A DNA stretch of 64,000 nt from Lacihabitans sp. CS3-21 (GTDB taxonomy: Bacteria > Bacteroidota > Bacteroidia > Cytophagales > Spirosomataceae), in contig NZ_RJUD01000097.1 of assembly GCF_024343675.1 (NCBI RefSeq), positions 186,001-250,000 on the forward strand, given 5' to 3'. A model generated the notes under the pieces. It saw only the letters and a program-made list of their open reading frames with translations, made no database searches and was not told where the DNA came from. Both the position numbers and the translations under genes were made by a program. Below, one piece after another: positions 27,841-37,545 of the stretch (within the stretch, counting starts at the first letter, position 1; the number at the start of each line of letters is the position of its first letter).

Positions 27841-28560
27841 TTAACCTTCCAACTGCCTCAAATACAATTGAATAGTATTTTCCAAGCCATAATAAAGGGC
27901 ATCGCAGATCAAGGCATGGCCAATGGATACTTCCAGAAGTCCAGGAATGTTTTTGTAAAAGTAAGCCAGGTTTTCTAGGCTCAAATCATGCCCAGCATTT
28001 ATTCCAAGTTCTACTTTTTGAGCCATTTCGGCTGCTTTTATAAAGCTCTCGATCGCTTTTTCAGGACTTTTGGCATATTCAGCAGCGTACGATTCGGTGT
28101 AAAGTTCAATTCGGTCCGTTCCAGTTTCGGCAGCGGCTTCTACCATTTCTGGGTTTGCATCAACAAAAATGGAAACCCTTATTCCCTCTGATTTATAGAT
28201 ATTTACAATTTCTTTCAGTTTGCTTTTGTAGCTTATGGTGTCCCAACCTGCGTTGGAAGTAATGGCTCCGAGTTCGTCAGGAACCAATGTGACTTGTTCG
28301 GGTTTTACAGCCAAAACCACCTCTTGAAATCTGCCCTCCGTAGGGTTTCCTTCAATGTTGAATTCTGTTTTTACAACCTTTTTTAAATCGAAAACATCTT
28401 GATATTTGATATGACGTTCGTCTGGTCTTGGGTGAACGGTGATTCCTTGTGCACCGAAAATCTCACAATCAATAGCTGTTTTAACTAAATCAGGCATGTT
28501 TCCACCTCTTGAGTTTCTTAAAGTTGCTATTTTGTTGATATTGACCGATAATTTTGTCAT
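27841..28560 (-). CDS. pdxJ: Pyridoxine 5'-phosphate synthase
   Basis: A 239-residue TIM-barrel enzyme that condenses 1-deoxyxylulose 5-phosphate with 3-amino-2-oxopropyl phosphate in the DXP-dependent route to vitamin B6. Conserved segments are [17 protein letters not shown] at the N-terminus, [13 protein letters not shown] (about 39-51), the catalytic Glu/His region, [23 protein letters not shown] (about 187-199) and the C-terminal [13 protein letters not shown]. Length is normal. PdxA was not found in the window. Confidence 0.96.
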   Translation of the reverse strand: MTKLSVNINKIATLRNSRGGNMPDLVKTAIDCEIFGAQGITVHPRPDERHIKYQDVFDLKKVVKTEFNIEGNPTEGRFQEVVLAVKPEQVTLVPDELGAITSNAGWDTISYKSKLKEIVNIYKSEGIRVSIFVDANPEMVEAAAETGTDRIELYTESYAAEYAKSPEKAIESFIKAAEMAQKVELGINAGHDLSLENLAYFYKNIPGLLEVSIGHALICDALYYGLENTIQLYLRQLEG

Positions 28561-28642
28561 TTTTGCATTCTCATTTATGGGTCCAAAATTACGATTTTTA
28601 TTTTGGAATGATTTTTAAAAACTACAATAAATAATTTAAAAA

Positions 28643-29092
28643 ATGTCGTTAAAAACACAAATAGACGCAGATATTAAAGCAGCTATGTTAGCCCGTGATG
28701 CAGCTAAGTTGTTGGCTTTGAGGGATATAAAAAAGGTTATCTTGATAGAGGAAACCAAGCCAGGTGCTGAAGGGTTGACAGAAGCAGATGAAATGCGTAT
28801 TTTGCAAAAAGCCGTAAAACAACGCAAAGATTCAGCAGAAATCTACAAAACTCAAAACAGACCTGAACTTCTTGAAAAGGAATTGGCAGAGATTGCCATC
28901 ATAGAAACTTATTTGCCAGCAGCCATGTCGGCTGACGAATTGAAAGCTATAATAGCCGAAATTATAACGAAAGTAGGAGCGAGCTCGCCAGCAGACATGG
29001 GGAAAGTGATGGGCGTAGCCAGCAAAGAGTTGGCTGGAAAGGCAGAAGGAAGGGCAATTTCTGAAATGGTAAAAACACTTTTGGCTCAGTAA
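28643..29092 (+). CDS. yqeY: GatB/YqeY domain-containing protein
   Basis: A 149-residue stand-alone version of the YqeY domain that also forms the tail of the amidotransferase GatB. Characteristic segments are RDIKKVILIEETKPGA, the Lys/Arg-rich KAVKQRKDSAEIY, EIAIIETYLPAAMS (about 88-101) and the C-terminal MGKVMGVASKELAGKAEGR. Free YqeY proteins are thought to be tRNA-binding, but the function is unproven. The cvpA-like gene starts 3 bases after its stop. Confidence 0.93.
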   Translation: MSLKTQIDADIKAAMLARDAAKLLALRDIKKVILIEETKPGAEGLTEADEMRILQKAVKQRKDSAEIYKTQNRPELLEKELAEIAIIETYLPAAMSADELKAIIAEIITKVGASSPADMGKVMGVASKELAGKAEGRAISEMVKTLLAQ

Positions 29093-29095
29093 GAA

Positions 29096-29635
29096 ATGGC
29101 CATAATTGACCTGATACTAATTGTACCGGTGCTTATTGGTGCTTTTAATGGCTACAAGAAGGGCTTGCTGATGGAGATTTTCGGCATAGCAGCCTTTGTT
29201 GTGGCCATCGTTATTGGATTTAAGTTTTTAAGCTTTGGTGCTGATTTTTTAGAAAATATTTTTGGAAAGGAAAATTTGGTCACTATTTCTCCTTATTTGA
29301 GTTTTTTTGTAGTTTTTCTTCCAACTATATTCTTGCTTAGGAAAGCAGGTTGGGTGATGAGGAAGGCAGTAAGACTTACTTTCTTAGGTACGCTTGATGG
29401 GCTTTTAGGGGCATTTTTAGGAGGTTTTACTGCTTTGTTTGGGATAAGCGTTTTTTTATGGATATTCTCCAAAACTGGGATAGAATTACCCCCAAAATGG
29501 ATGGTGGACAATCAATATTATGATTTTGTCAAAACATTTGCTCCAAATATGATTTCAAAAATTTCTGATTTGATCCCAGGTGGAAATTGGGTGGTATATC
29601 TAGGTAATCTAAAAACACGATTTGAAAATTCATAG
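29096..29635 (+). CDS. CvpA family membrane protein
   Basis: A 179-residue protein with four predicted membrane spans (about 2-20, 26-45, 66-86, 103-127). The early DLILIVPVLIGAFNGYKKGLLMEIFG pattern, of which NGYKKG is the most conserved part, marks the CvpA family. In E. coli CvpA is linked to colicin V export and envelope stress. It follows yqeY by 3 bases and is likely in the same operon. Confidence 0.9.
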   Translation: MAIIDLILIVPVLIGAFNGYKKGLLMEIFGIAAFVVAIVIGFKFLSFGADFLENIFGKENLVTISPYLSFFVVFLPTIFLLRKAGWVMRKAVRLTFLGTLDGLLGAFLGGFTALFGISVFLWIFSKTGIELPPKWMVDNQYYDFVKTFAPNMISKISDLIPGGNWVVYLGNLKTRFENS

Positions 29636-29655
29636 TTGTAGTCAAATTGTGAAAA

Positions 29656-30372
29656 TTAAACCTCAATATGATTGTCTTTTTTGATTTTAATAGATTGAAT
29701 TAGGCCATTTACAAATAAAAATTTGGATGCAAACAAAGAAGACATTACTAAAATATGATAATTCTTTGAAGGTGATATGTAAAGGAATAATACTGAAATA
29801 ATATTTGATAGTAAAAGCATCCATACGCTACCGTGGATTTGCCAATTTAGAAGCTTATTTTTAAAAGTGTAGGCAATGAAGAAACTGAATTGTAGAATTC
29901 TGATAAAAACAATAGTTTGAGTAGTAAAGCTGAACATTGGAAAGAAAAAGTAAATAAAAATCATGCCCAAGGAAAATATGATTATTAGTTTTATGAACTC
30001 ATCTTTTATCGATTTGTCCTTAGGATAAAAATAATGTGTGATGATGAATAGTTGGATTTGGGCTTCAATGATGTAAATTATGAGGGTTGATTGTAGGTAG
30101 TTAACGCCATAAGGAATTACATGAGTTACTACCAATCCTAAACTGCCAAAAATAATACTAGCAGCAAGTAAATTGCCAATAGGTTCAAATTTGTATTTTT
30201 TATAAGACAAGAATCCTAGGTATGCCACTGGAATAATTAGGATCCGCAGGACTAATACTAAATTAAAGTATTTAAAATACTCGCCAATAATGTCAATAAT
30301 GGCAAAAACGAAGAACACAAAAATAAACAACTTTTTCAAAATCTGTGTTTTTGTTTTTCGTCTAAGGTACAA
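29656..30372 (-). CDS. Hypothetical polytopic membrane protein
   Basis: A 238-residue protein with about seven or eight hydrophobic helices across its length and short polar loops, ending in the basic tail IKIKKDNHIEV. Its general topology resembles the YhhN type, but no diagnostic motif can be shown, so that is only a guess. It stands alone on the minus strand, convergent with the cvpA gene. Codon use is AT-rich, as in other membrane genes here. Confidence 0.6.
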   Translation of the reverse strand: MYLRRKTKTQILKKLFIFVFFVFAIIDIIGEYFKYFNLVLVLRILIIPVAYLGFLSYKKYKFEPIGNLLAASIIFGSLGLVVTHVIPYGVNYLQSTLIIYIIEAQIQLFIITHYFYPKDKSIKDEFIKLIIIFSLGMIFIYFFFPMFSFTTQTIVFIRILQFSFFIAYTFKNKLLNWQIHGSVWMLLLSNIISVLFLYISPSKNYHILVMSSLFASKFLFVNGLIQSIKIKKDNHIEV

Positions 30373-30531
30373 TTATATTTTGATTTCGAAAATTTCGATG
30401 TTGTTTTTATTCATAAAAACTGTTGAAATTAAGCATGGTTTGTCCAAAATTCAAATATATACCGCTCAATAAGTAAATGATTTTTAAGAAAAACATTTAA
30501 GATAGTTCTTAATAAGCTCATAAAAATATTT

Positions 30532-30565
30532 TCAAAAAAAAACCTCAACATAAATGCTGAGGTTT
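30532..30565 (-). terminator. Intrinsic terminator
   Basis: An 8-bp stem AAACCTCA (30540-30547) / TGAGGTTT (30558-30565) is followed on the minus strand by an uninterrupted T run (complement of 30541-30533). It lies 21 bases after the metallopeptidase stop. Confidence 0.85.
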
Positions 30566-30586
30566 ATTCTTATATTTTGAGAAATT

Positions 30587-31288
30587 TCAATCATCTCGTC
30601 TTCCTAAAAACATCATTACGTAGTACATTAAGTTGGCAATTGCTGCTAAGGCTCCAACTACATAAGTTCTCGCAGCCCAATCCAATGCATCTTTGGCCAT
30701 GGCATGTTCGCTTTGGTTTACTACGTTACGGTTGGTCATCCATGCTAAGGCTCTCTTACTAGCATCATATTCTACAGGAAGGGTGATCAATGAAAAGGCA
30801 GCCATAGCACCATTGGCAGCAATAAGTACTATTAACAGTATATCCCCCATCGCACTGCCCTGCGAAAGCATATAGATACCACCGAACATCAAAAACATGT
30901 TGAGCATACCCATTACTTTAGAAGCCACGTTTACTGCAGGAACCATTGCTGAACGCATTTTTAAAGGTGCATAGGCCATGGCATGCTGTACCGCATGACC
31001 GCATTCGTGTGCTGCTACTGCAGCAGAAGCCGCACTTCTACCATGAAAAACATCTGCACTCAAGTTTACCGTTTTATCTAATGGATTGTAATGGTCAGTC
31101 AATTGACCTTCAACTTGGGTAATTTTTACATCATAAATATTGTTATCATGCAACATCTTTTGAGCTATTTCTGCTCCGCTTAGGCCATTGGCCAATCCAA
31201 TTTTAGAATACTCAGCAAACTTGCTTTTTAATCGGCTGCTTACAAACATACCAATCAGCATAAAAACAACTCCAATTATTATAATCAT
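30587..31288 (-). CDS. YugP-like zinc metallopeptidase
   Basis: A 233-residue membrane-bound neutral zinc metallopeptidase. An N-terminal span (1-18) is followed by a soluble domain carrying the zinc motif HECGHAVQH (about 115-123), with further hydrophobic segments at about 130-180 and near the C-terminus. Conserved LPVEYDASKRAL (about 175-186) supplies the family signature. It is a single-gene unit with its own terminator. Its natural substrate is unknown. Confidence 0.92.
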   Translation of the reverse strand: MIIIIGVVFMLIGMFVSSRLKSKFAEYSKIGLANGLSGAEIAQKMLHDNNIYDVKITQVEGQLTDHYNPLDKTVNLSADVFHGRSAASAAVAAHECGHAVQHAMAYAPLKMRSAMVPAVNVASKVMGMLNMFLMFGGIYMLSQGSAMGDILLIVLIAANGAMAAFSLITLPVEYDASKRALAWMTNRNVVNQSEHAMAKDALDWAARTYVVGALAAIANLMYYVMMFLGRRDD

Positions 31289-31580
31289 CTTTCTTTAGTT
31301 AAATTTTTAATAGAAATACACAAACTTTAGACATAAAACAATGAATTAGGTAACAGGGTTTCTCCTAACGTATTTTTTATTGATAAGTGGATATTTTAGG
31401 ATATAAATGAATGCTTTTCTTTTTGAGTTAAAACAAATTGATTAAATAGTAACGAATCTTTAGGCCTCCTAATTTGACAAAAGCTCAAAAAAAATACAAT
31501 CAAAAAGTTTAAATTAGTTAATCAAATTCGAATTACAAACAAAGCTAAAATAGCTTTTTGATTGGAAAAGGGAACAGAAT
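31289..31580. other. 292-bp intergenic region with a weak hairpin
   Basis: This spacer lies between the transhydrogenase operon and the metallopeptidase gene. A 7-bp hairpin AAAGCTA (31541-31547) / TAGCTTT (31551-31557), 24 bases beyond pntB, may be the operon terminator, although the following T run on the minus strand is poor. No ORF or RNA gene is visible in the rest. Confidence 0.4.
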
Positions 31581-32975
31581 CTAAAGCTCTTTCAATTCTG
31601 CAACCAACTTGCCGATAGATGCTTTTGCATCACCAAACAGCATAAGACAGTTATCGTATCCAAAAAGCTCATTTTCTATACCGGCATATCCTTTACCCAT
31701 GCTTCTTTTGCTCACAATCACTGTTTTGGCTTTGTCGGCATTCAATATGGGCATTCCAAATATCGGACTGGCAGGATTATTCCTCGCTGCTGGATTAACC
31801 ACATCATTAGCTCCGACAACAAATACCACATCAGTTTTACTGAAATCGTCATTGATTTGCTCCATTTCTACGAGCTTGTCATAGGAAACATTTGATTCAG
31901 CTAATAGCACATTCATGTGTCCAGGCATACGTCCAGCCACTGGGTGAATGGCATATCGAACATTTACTCCTTCTTTTTCTAATAATTCCTCTAGTTCATG
32001 AATAACATGTTGAGCTTGGGCAACTGCCAAGCCATAACCAGGAACAATAATTACATTTTGAGCATATTTCATTAAAATGGCCACGTCTGATGGGGTGGTA
32101 CTTTTAATAGTTCCAACAAATCCATCATCAGCACCTACTGCTGCATTGCCACCTCCAAATGATCCAAAAATCACATTCATAAGAGAACGATTCATGGCGT
32201 TACACATCAAAATGGTCAACAATGTACCAGCAGATCCTACCAATATTCCGCCTGTAAGCATTACTTGGTTGTCATACAAAAATCCACCGAATGCGGCAGC
32301 AAGGCCGGTGAAAGAGTTGAGGAGTGAAATTACCACGGGCATGTCTGCCCCACCTATTGGCAATACAAACAACACGCCGTATCCCAATGAAAGAATCAAA
32401 AGGAGATACAGATGAAACATAGCAGGTAGCTGGATGGTGATAACCAACATACTTACTATCAATAAAAGCAGTACAATTGTAAAAATGTTCTGAGCAGGCA
32501 ATCTGAAGGTTTTTTTCATAATTTCCTGAAGCTTCAAATAGGCTATAATGCTACCAGAAAACGAAACAGAACCAATAATAAGCCCAAGAAGGATAGTAAT
32601 AACCGCTCCTGTAGAGGCAGTGTCATGTAAATGCTTGTATTCAACAATCGAAATTAGTCCAGCACAGGCTCCGCCCATTCCATTAAATAAACTTACCATT
32701 TGTGGCATGGCGGTCATTTGTACTTTGTTGGCAGATAGCCAGCCAGCTATTGTTCCAATGGCAATTCCACCAAAAATCCAAGCGTAGTTTCCAATTAAAT
32801 GTCCTTCTTCATTTTTATGGAGAAAAATGGTACCTATGATGGCTAAAGTCATTCCACCAGCTGCCAAGAAGTTACCTTGACGTGCTGTTTTTGGCCCTGA
32901 AAGCATTTTTAAGCCCACTATGAAGGACACAGAGGCAAGAAGATATATAAGGTATAACCAATATTGATTTTGCAT
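31581..32975 (-). CDS. pntB: NAD(P) transhydrogenase subunit beta
   Basis: A 464-residue subunit of the proton-translocating transhydrogenase. Residues 1-265 contain about eight or nine membrane spans. Residues 285-464 form the NADP(H)-binding domain III, with VPGYGLAVAQAQH (about 310-322), GRMPGHMNVLLAE, VVFVVGANDVVNPAA and the C-terminal KRSMGKGYAG. The complex uses the proton gradient to drive hydride transfer from NADH to NADP. It is the last gene of the three-gene pnt operon, 21 bases after the middle gene. Confidence 0.96.
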   Translation of the reverse strand: MQNQYWLYLIYLLASVSFIVGLKMLSGPKTARQGNFLAAGGMTLAIIGTIFLHKNEEGHLIGNYAWIFGGIAIGTIAGWLSANKVQMTAMPQMVSLFNGMGGACAGLISIVEYKHLHDTASTGAVITILLGLIIGSVSFSGSIIAYLKLQEIMKKTFRLPAQNIFTIVLLLLIVSMLVITIQLPAMFHLYLLLILSLGYGVLFVLPIGGADMPVVISLLNSFTGLAAAFGGFLYDNQVMLTGGILVGSAGTLLTILMCNAMNRSLMNVIFGSFGGGNAAVGADDGFVGTIKSTTPSDVAILMKYAQNVIIVPGYGLAVAQAQHVIHELEELLEKEGVNVRYAIHPVAGRMPGHMNVLLAESNVSYDKLVEMEQINDDFSKTDVVFVVGANDVVNPAARNNPASPIFGMPILNADKAKTVIVSKRSMGKGYAGIENELFGYDNCLMLFGDAKASIGKLVAELKEL

Positions 32976-32996
32976 TTTTTGAATTCGATTTGATAC

Positions 32997-33314
32997 TTAT
33001 TTCTTTTTCTTGAACATTTCTAACATCCTGTCGGTCACCACAAAGCCACCTACTACATTTAGCGTACCTAAAATAACCGCTAGGAAACCCAAAATTATGG
33101 CCAGCCAATTACCTTCTTCAGCATGGCCCATCACTATGATTGCTCCTATCACCACCACACCGTGAATGGCATTGGCTCCTGACATTAGGGGTGTATGCAA
33201 TGCCGATGGTACTTTTGAAATGACTTCAATTCCGACAAAAATCGAAAGAATAAGAATGTAAATTATTTGGATGTTTTCTCCAAAAAAAGTGATAACGCTG
33301 TTTATGATTTCCAT
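32997..33314 (-). CDS. NAD(P) transhydrogenase subunit alpha, part 2 (membrane piece)
   Basis: A 105-residue protein corresponding to the membrane C-terminus of E. coli PntA, encoded separately. It has three or four spans (about 12-30, 40-62, 66-92). Conserved residues occur in VPSALHTPLMSGANAIHGVV. It forms the proton channel with PntB. It lies between pntA part 1 (6-base gap) and pntB (21-base gap). This three-polypeptide form is known in Rhodospirillum rubrum and many other bacteria. Confidence 0.94.
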   Translation of the reverse strand: MEIINSVITFFGENIQIIYILILSIFVGIEVISKVPSALHTPLMSGANAIHGVVVIGAIIVMGHAEEGNWLAIILGFLAVILGTLNVVGGFVVTDRMLEMFKKKK

Positions 33315-33320
33315 TTTTAC

Positions 33321-34448
33321 TTAGATTTTTTCTAAAATACTTTTTGTGAATGTGTGAACCAATTCTCCTCCATGGGTTATCAACGAGCCTTTGGTTATTT
33401 CATCTTCCAAATCCCATTTGAATCCATTTTCATCTGTTAAATGAAAAAGCAACGTTGAAATATTGGTCGCATATAACTGACTGGCGTTTATAGGGAGCAA
33501 GGCTGGCAAATTGGATTCTCCGATAATTGTGACACCATGTTTTACCACAGTTTTGTTAATTTCAGAAACCGCACAATTTCCTCCAGATTCCACGGCCATG
33601 TCCACAATTACCGAACCCGTTTTCATTGACTTTACCATTTCTTCGGATACCAAAACAGGTGCTTTTTTGCCGATTACTAATGCAGTTGTAATAACCAAAT
33701 CCGCCTCTTTTATTTTAGCTTCAACCAGTTCTTTTTGTTTTTGTAAAAACTCTGCTGAGACTTCTTTGGCATAACCACCCTCTATTTTTACGCCTTCTAC
33801 ACCTTCCACAGTCAAGAATTTGCCTCCTAAGGACTCCACTTGTTCTTTAGTTTCTGGCCTGACATCTGTGACTTCTACCACGGCCCCAAGTCTTTTGGCT
33901 GTGGCAACTGCCTGAAGGCCAGCCACTCCCGCCCCAAAAATTAGAACTTTTACAGGGGTAATAGTTCCTGCGGCTGTCATCAGTAAAGGGAAAATTTTGC
34001 CAAGAGCATTGGCTCCTAACATGACCGTTTTATAGCCCGCCAAATTAGCTTGAGAACTCAGTGCGTCCATTTTTTGAGCAATAGAAATTCGGGGAACAGC
34101 ATCCATAGAAAAAGTGGAAATATTTTTAGGCTTAAGTGCATCTATTACAGACGGAATAGTGTAGGCATATAAGAAAGAAATGGTTACGATGCCTTCTTTC
34201 AATTGTCCGACTTCCTCTTCGGTAAAAGCGTTTACTTTTAGAACGACGTCAGATTGACAAATCTCTAATTTTGAGTGAATACTGGCTCCTGCATTTGAAT
34301 AATCTTGGTCAGAGAAGGAAGACTGGAGGCCAGCTTCAGTTTCGATAGCCACCTCAAAGCCTTTTTTTAAAAGTTGCTTCACTGTATCAGGGGTGAGAGC
34401 AACACGGGTTTCAAGTAATTTAGTTTCTTTAAGTACTCCTATTTTCAT
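33321..34448 (-). CDS. pntA: NAD(P) transhydrogenase subunit alpha, part 1 (NAD-binding)
   Basis: A 375-residue soluble domain I of the transhydrogenase, related to alanine dehydrogenase. It starts IGVLKETKLLETRVALTP and contains the Rossmann motif in KVLIFGAGVAGLQAVATAKRLGA (the GAGVAG core near 170), DVRPETKEQVESLGG and the mobile-loop region. It binds NADH at the cytosolic face. It is the first gene of the operon, preceded by a 227-base AT-rich spacer in which I cannot place a promoter. Confidence 0.95.
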   Translation of the reverse strand: MKIGVLKETKLLETRVALTPDTVKQLLKKGFEVAIETEAGLQSSFSDQDYSNAGASIHSKLEICQSDVVLKVNAFTEEEVGQLKEGIVTISFLYAYTIPSVIDALKPKNISTFSMDAVPRISIAQKMDALSSQANLAGYKTVMLGANALGKIFPLLMTAAGTITPVKVLIFGAGVAGLQAVATAKRLGAVVEVTDVRPETKEQVESLGGKFLTVEGVEGVKIEGGYAKEVSAEFLQKQKELVEAKIKEADLVITTALVIGKKAPVLVSEEMVKSMKTGSVIVDMAVESGGNCAVSEINKTVVKHGVTIIGESNLPALLPINASQLYATNISTLLFHLTDENGFKWDLEDEITKGSLITHGGELVHTFTKSILEKI

Positions 34449-34675
34449 GTTTTTTTGAAAAAGATATTAACAAGGTTGTAAAATTAAAATCAATTATAAG
34501 TATTAATATTATTTTTACATTTTAAAAATATTTTTGGTTAAAAAAGTATTAAAAAGTGTATTTTTAATAAATATCAGAACTATTATTTAATTTTTTACAC
34601 CTTTTAGTCTAATTTTTTCAAAAAATAATTCAAAGCTCATCAGATTTAATTTGAAGAATTCAAACAGCATGGTTG

Positions 34676-35425
34676 CTATTTTATAATATCAAAGTATGAA
34701 TTTGGAAGTCCTATTTCAGACAAATCGGAACCAGTATTTATATCAGAAATGATGTTGGTTATTGGGCCAATTTTGTGAGTTGTAGCTACTTTTGCCATAG
34801 TTTTGGTGGTAATCCAATTTTCCCAAGTTCCTTTTATTCCCCCAATTGGAAGTATTTTTACCCACATTTTAAAATAAAGAGGTCTATATTTTTCGTCTAA
34901 AACCCACAAATATGAATCACCGGGTGTAACCCCACCAGCGGAATAAGTCACCAATAAAGCATCTTTTTGATTCTCTATTTTTACGATTTTTCTACTAACC
35001 CCATTGTCAAAAACTTTGTAAGGAGCTATAAACCAATAAGAATCATTGCAGAACATGGCGTAGGCTTTGCCTCTCAAGACATCTAATTTCTTATCTTTAA
35101 TTTGTTCATTCTTTATAAATGCTTTGCCTTTGTTCCATTCCTTTAAATTTAAAAAGACCAAGTTTTCTCCCCATTGAATGGATACTTTTTCATTTTTCTT
35201 ATCCCAAACATATTTATGACTTCCCGCAAAGGTCCAAGAAACTAGGTTTGTGCTATCCCAAGCGGGTTTGTTTAATGCTACCAACATTTTATTCGCCAAT
35301 TCGTCAGCTTTTTCTGGACTGTCTCCTATAGGTAGTTTTTCGTTTTTTGCAAAATATATTATTCCGAATGCACCTGTCAGGATAACCAAAATGATAATAA
35401 ATATCTTAGCGATTTTTTTGATCAT
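34676..35425 (-). CDS. Hypothetical exported or membrane-anchored protein
   Basis: A 249-residue protein with an uncleaved or signal-type N-terminal hydrophobic segment (about 5-25). A soluble, Trp-, Lys- and Tyr-rich domain follows, with beta-strand character. The central CNDSYWFIAPYKVFDNGVSR segment suggests a lipocalin- or LolA-like beta fold, but this is a guess. It is 22 bases downstream of the EamA transporter gene and may belong to the TatD-EamA operon. I do not recognise the family. Confidence 0.6.
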   Translation of the reverse strand: MIKKIAKIFIIILVILTGAFGIIYFAKNEKLPIGDSPEKADELANKMLVALNKPAWDSTNLVSWTFAGSHKYVWDKKNEKVSIQWGENLVFLNLKEWNKGKAFIKNEQIKDKKLDVLRGKAYAMFCNDSYWFIAPYKVFDNGVSRKIVKIENQKDALLVTYSAGGVTPGDSYLWVLDEKYRPLYFKMWVKILPIGGIKGTWENWITTKTMAKVATTHKIGPITNIISDINTGSDLSEIGLPNSYFDIIK

Positions 35426-35447
35426 AATTTTGAGATTTTATTCAGTT

Positions 35448-36329
35448 TTATTGTTGAGTTTTTCTTTCTTGTCCCAAATATAAGCCAATAAGTACCAATA
35501 ACAAGCCCATCATGGTGTGCCAGGTAAACGGTTCGTTGAGGATAAAAGAAGAAAAAATGAATCCAAAAATAGGGCATAAGAAAAGGAAGAAAGCTGCCTT
35601 GATGGCGTCAATTTTGATGAGTTTTAACCAAAGGTTTACTGCCAAAAGCGATACTGGAATGGTTAGCCAAAGAATGGAAAGTATGTTTTCTATTGAAAAC
35701 AAGATAGGTTCTTTTTTTAAATATAAGGTAAGGGGCAACATGAAAATTCCTCCGAAAAGCACCTGCCATCCATTGATGGCAAATCTACTCAAATTCCATT
35801 TTTTTTCTGCAAAATACACTGCGGCCAAACTATAGCTTAGCATTCCTAAAAAAAGATAAGCCAAGCCTCGGAAAGTGGCAAAACTGTTTTGTAATAGGGG
35901 CCATACAGCTATAAATACACCTCCAAAGCCAAAAAGTAAGCCAAATATTTGCCGAGGTTCTATTTTCTTTCCTAAAATTAATCCACCAATAATCGCCATT
36001 AAAACAGGGCCAATGGAAACCGAAAGACTTCCAATACCTGCCGCAACTTCGTTGATGGCCAATACAAAAAGTGTTAAATAAAGCGTTACATTAAGAAAGC
36101 CAAATACAGAAAGTGCTATTATTTCTTCCCGATTCGGCCATTGCCATTTTTCGAAAACTGCGTGGTAGGTTAAAAGTAATATTCCAGCTAAGAAAAACCT
36201 GAATTGGAACAAGACCAATGGCTCCATACTTTGAATACCTATTTTAGCAGCAACGGATGCCGAAGACCAGAAGATGGCAAAGATTATTCCCAAAAGAATA
36301 AATTGGAGACCGGAGTTCAACTTTTTCAT
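35448..36329 (-). CDS. EamA/DMT superfamily transporter
   Basis: A 293-residue inner-membrane protein with ten predicted spans arranged as two EamA repeats (about 10-142 and 155-288). The first repeat has the typical FWSSASVAAKIGIQSMEP start and VSIGPVLMAIIGGLILGKKI; the second ends with LNEPFTWHTMMGLLLVLIGLYLG. Such transporters export metabolites; the substrate is unknown. Its start overlaps the TatD stop by 4 bases, so the two are translationally coupled. Confidence 0.92.
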   Translation of the reverse strand: MKKLNSGLQFILLGIIFAIFWSSASVAAKIGIQSMEPLVLFQFRFFLAGILLLTYHAVFEKWQWPNREEIIALSVFGFLNVTLYLTLFVLAINEVAAGIGSLSVSIGPVLMAIIGGLILGKKIEPRQIFGLLFGFGGVFIAVWPLLQNSFATFRGLAYLFLGMLSYSLAAVYFAEKKWNLSRFAINGWQVLFGGIFMLPLTLYLKKEPILFSIENILSILWLTIPVSLLAVNLWLKLIKIDAIKAAFFLFLCPIFGFIFSSFILNEPFTWHTMMGLLLVLIGLYLGQERKTQQ

Positions 36330-37117
36330 ATCTCAATCAGTTTTTTGGCATTTACAGTAGTTTGAGATTTTACCTCATCTGCAGAAATCTTATAAATATC
36401 CGCAATTTTATCAATTACTAAATCTAAATAACTGACTTCGTTTCTTTTCCCACGATTAGGGACCGGTGCCAAGTAAGGTGAATCTGTTTCTAAAACAATC
36501 CTTTCAAGAGGTATATCTACTAGGAATTTATCCAAACCGCCATTCTTAAAAGTAACTACCCCACCTATTCCCAAAAGAAAGTTTATTGATATAACTCTTT
36601 TGGCATCTTCTTCATTTCCCGAAAAGCAATGAAAAATGCCCCGCAATTCTTTCCATCCAAATTCTTCTATCAAATCGCAACAACGTTGAATAGCATTCAA
36701 AGAATTGTCTTTTGAGTTTCTGGAATGAATGCAAATGGGTAGATTGTGTTTTTTTGCAAAGGAAAGTTGTTGTAAAAAAGTCTTTTCTTGCTGTGGTACA
36801 AATGTCAAATCCCAATAAAAATCCAAGCCGATTTCTCCAATCATTATGAATTTTCTTTTCAGAAGCCAGTTTTCAACAATTTCTAATTCTTTTTCGAAAT
36901 CTTCGCCAACATAACATGGATGCAAGCCCATCATTGGTAGACATTGAGTTGGGTTTTGTTCTTCCAAAGCCAACATTTTCTCAATCGTTTCGTGGTTACA
37001 GTTCGGCATCCAAATTTGCTCCACGCCAGTCGCGAATGCTCTTTTGAGCATTTCGTTACGGTCATGGTCGAATTGCTCGTCGTAAATGTGGGCGTGAGTT
37101 TCGATTATTTTAGGCAT
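36326..37117 (-). CDS. tatD: TatD family metal-dependent hydrolase
   Basis: A 263-residue TIM-barrel hydrolase of the TatD family (3'-5' exonuclease / D-aminoacyl-tRNA deacylase activities are reported for relatives). Metal ligands are the ETHAHIYD pair (His7, His9), Glu in IGEIGLDFYWD (near 95), His in CIHSRN (near 132), His in GIFHCFSG (near 160) and Asp in LETDSPYLAP (near 210). All are present. It is the first gene of a probable operon with the EamA transporter. Confidence 0.94.
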   Translation of the reverse strand: MPKIIETHAHIYDEQFDHDRNEMLKRAFATGVEQIWMPNCNHETIEKMLALEEQNPTQCLPMMGLHPCYVGEDFEKELEIVENWLLKRKFIMIGEIGLDFYWDLTFVPQQEKTFLQQLSFAKKHNLPICIHSRNSKDNSLNAIQRCCDLIEEFGWKELRGIFHCFSGNEEDAKRVISINFLLGIGGVVTFKNGGLDKFLVDIPLERIVLETDSPYLAPVPNRGKRNEVSYLDLVIDKIADIYKISADEVKSQTTVNAKKLIEI

Positions 37118-37282
37118 AGAAAAAGGTCTATTTTTTCTACAAAATTACAGGTCTGCATCAAATATTGGTTTGTTGTAAAGTGAATTTATACGAATTGGTC
37201 GATTATGTTTTATTTATTCTGATATTGGTCATGTTTTTTGATATTTTCCTAGAAATAAAATATCACTTAGAACAAAATAACT

Positions 37283-37290
37283 TAGTTTTG
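37283..37290 (+). promoter_or_regulatory. Candidate -7 promoter element for feoAB
   Basis: TAGTTTTG matches the TAnnTTTG consensus about 30 bases before the feoA start. No TTTG box is found at the ideal distance. I see no clear Fur box by eye. Confidence 0.35.
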
Positions 37291-37319
37291 CGTTACTATT
37301 TATAATAAGTCTAATTAGA

Positions 37320-37541
37320 TTGAAGAGCGTAGCTGATTTAAAAGAAGGTGAAAAAGGGGTAATATCTGCATTTTTAGACAATAAACTTGCATTGAAGTTG
37401 CTAGAAATGGGTTGTTTACCTGGGACTGAAGTTACTTTGGATCACAAAGCTCCTTTGGGTTGCCCTTATTGTATTTCAGTATCTGAAGATTACCAACTCT
37501 CACTCAGAAAATCCGAAGCCATAACCATACTTATCGACTGA
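37320..37541 (+). CDS. feoA: Ferrous iron transport protein A
   Basis: A 73-residue SH3-like protein typical of FeoA. Conserved segments are LKEGEKGVISAF, LLEMGCLPGTEVTL (about 29-42) and APLGCPYCISV, then the C-terminal LSLRKSEAITILID. FeoA assists the FeoB iron transporter. It begins with TTG, as no ATG is available in frame. feoB starts 4 bases after its stop. Confidence 0.94.
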   Translation: MKSVADLKEGEKGVISAFLDNKLALKLLEMGCLPGTEVTLDHKAPLGCPYCISVSEDYQLSLRKSEAITILID

Positions 37542-37545
37542 ACCT

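Noticed and set aside
37117-37320. Riboswitch or clear Fur box before feoAB
   Set aside because: Only a -7-like element is visible; no palindromic iron box or structured leader can be supported by eye.
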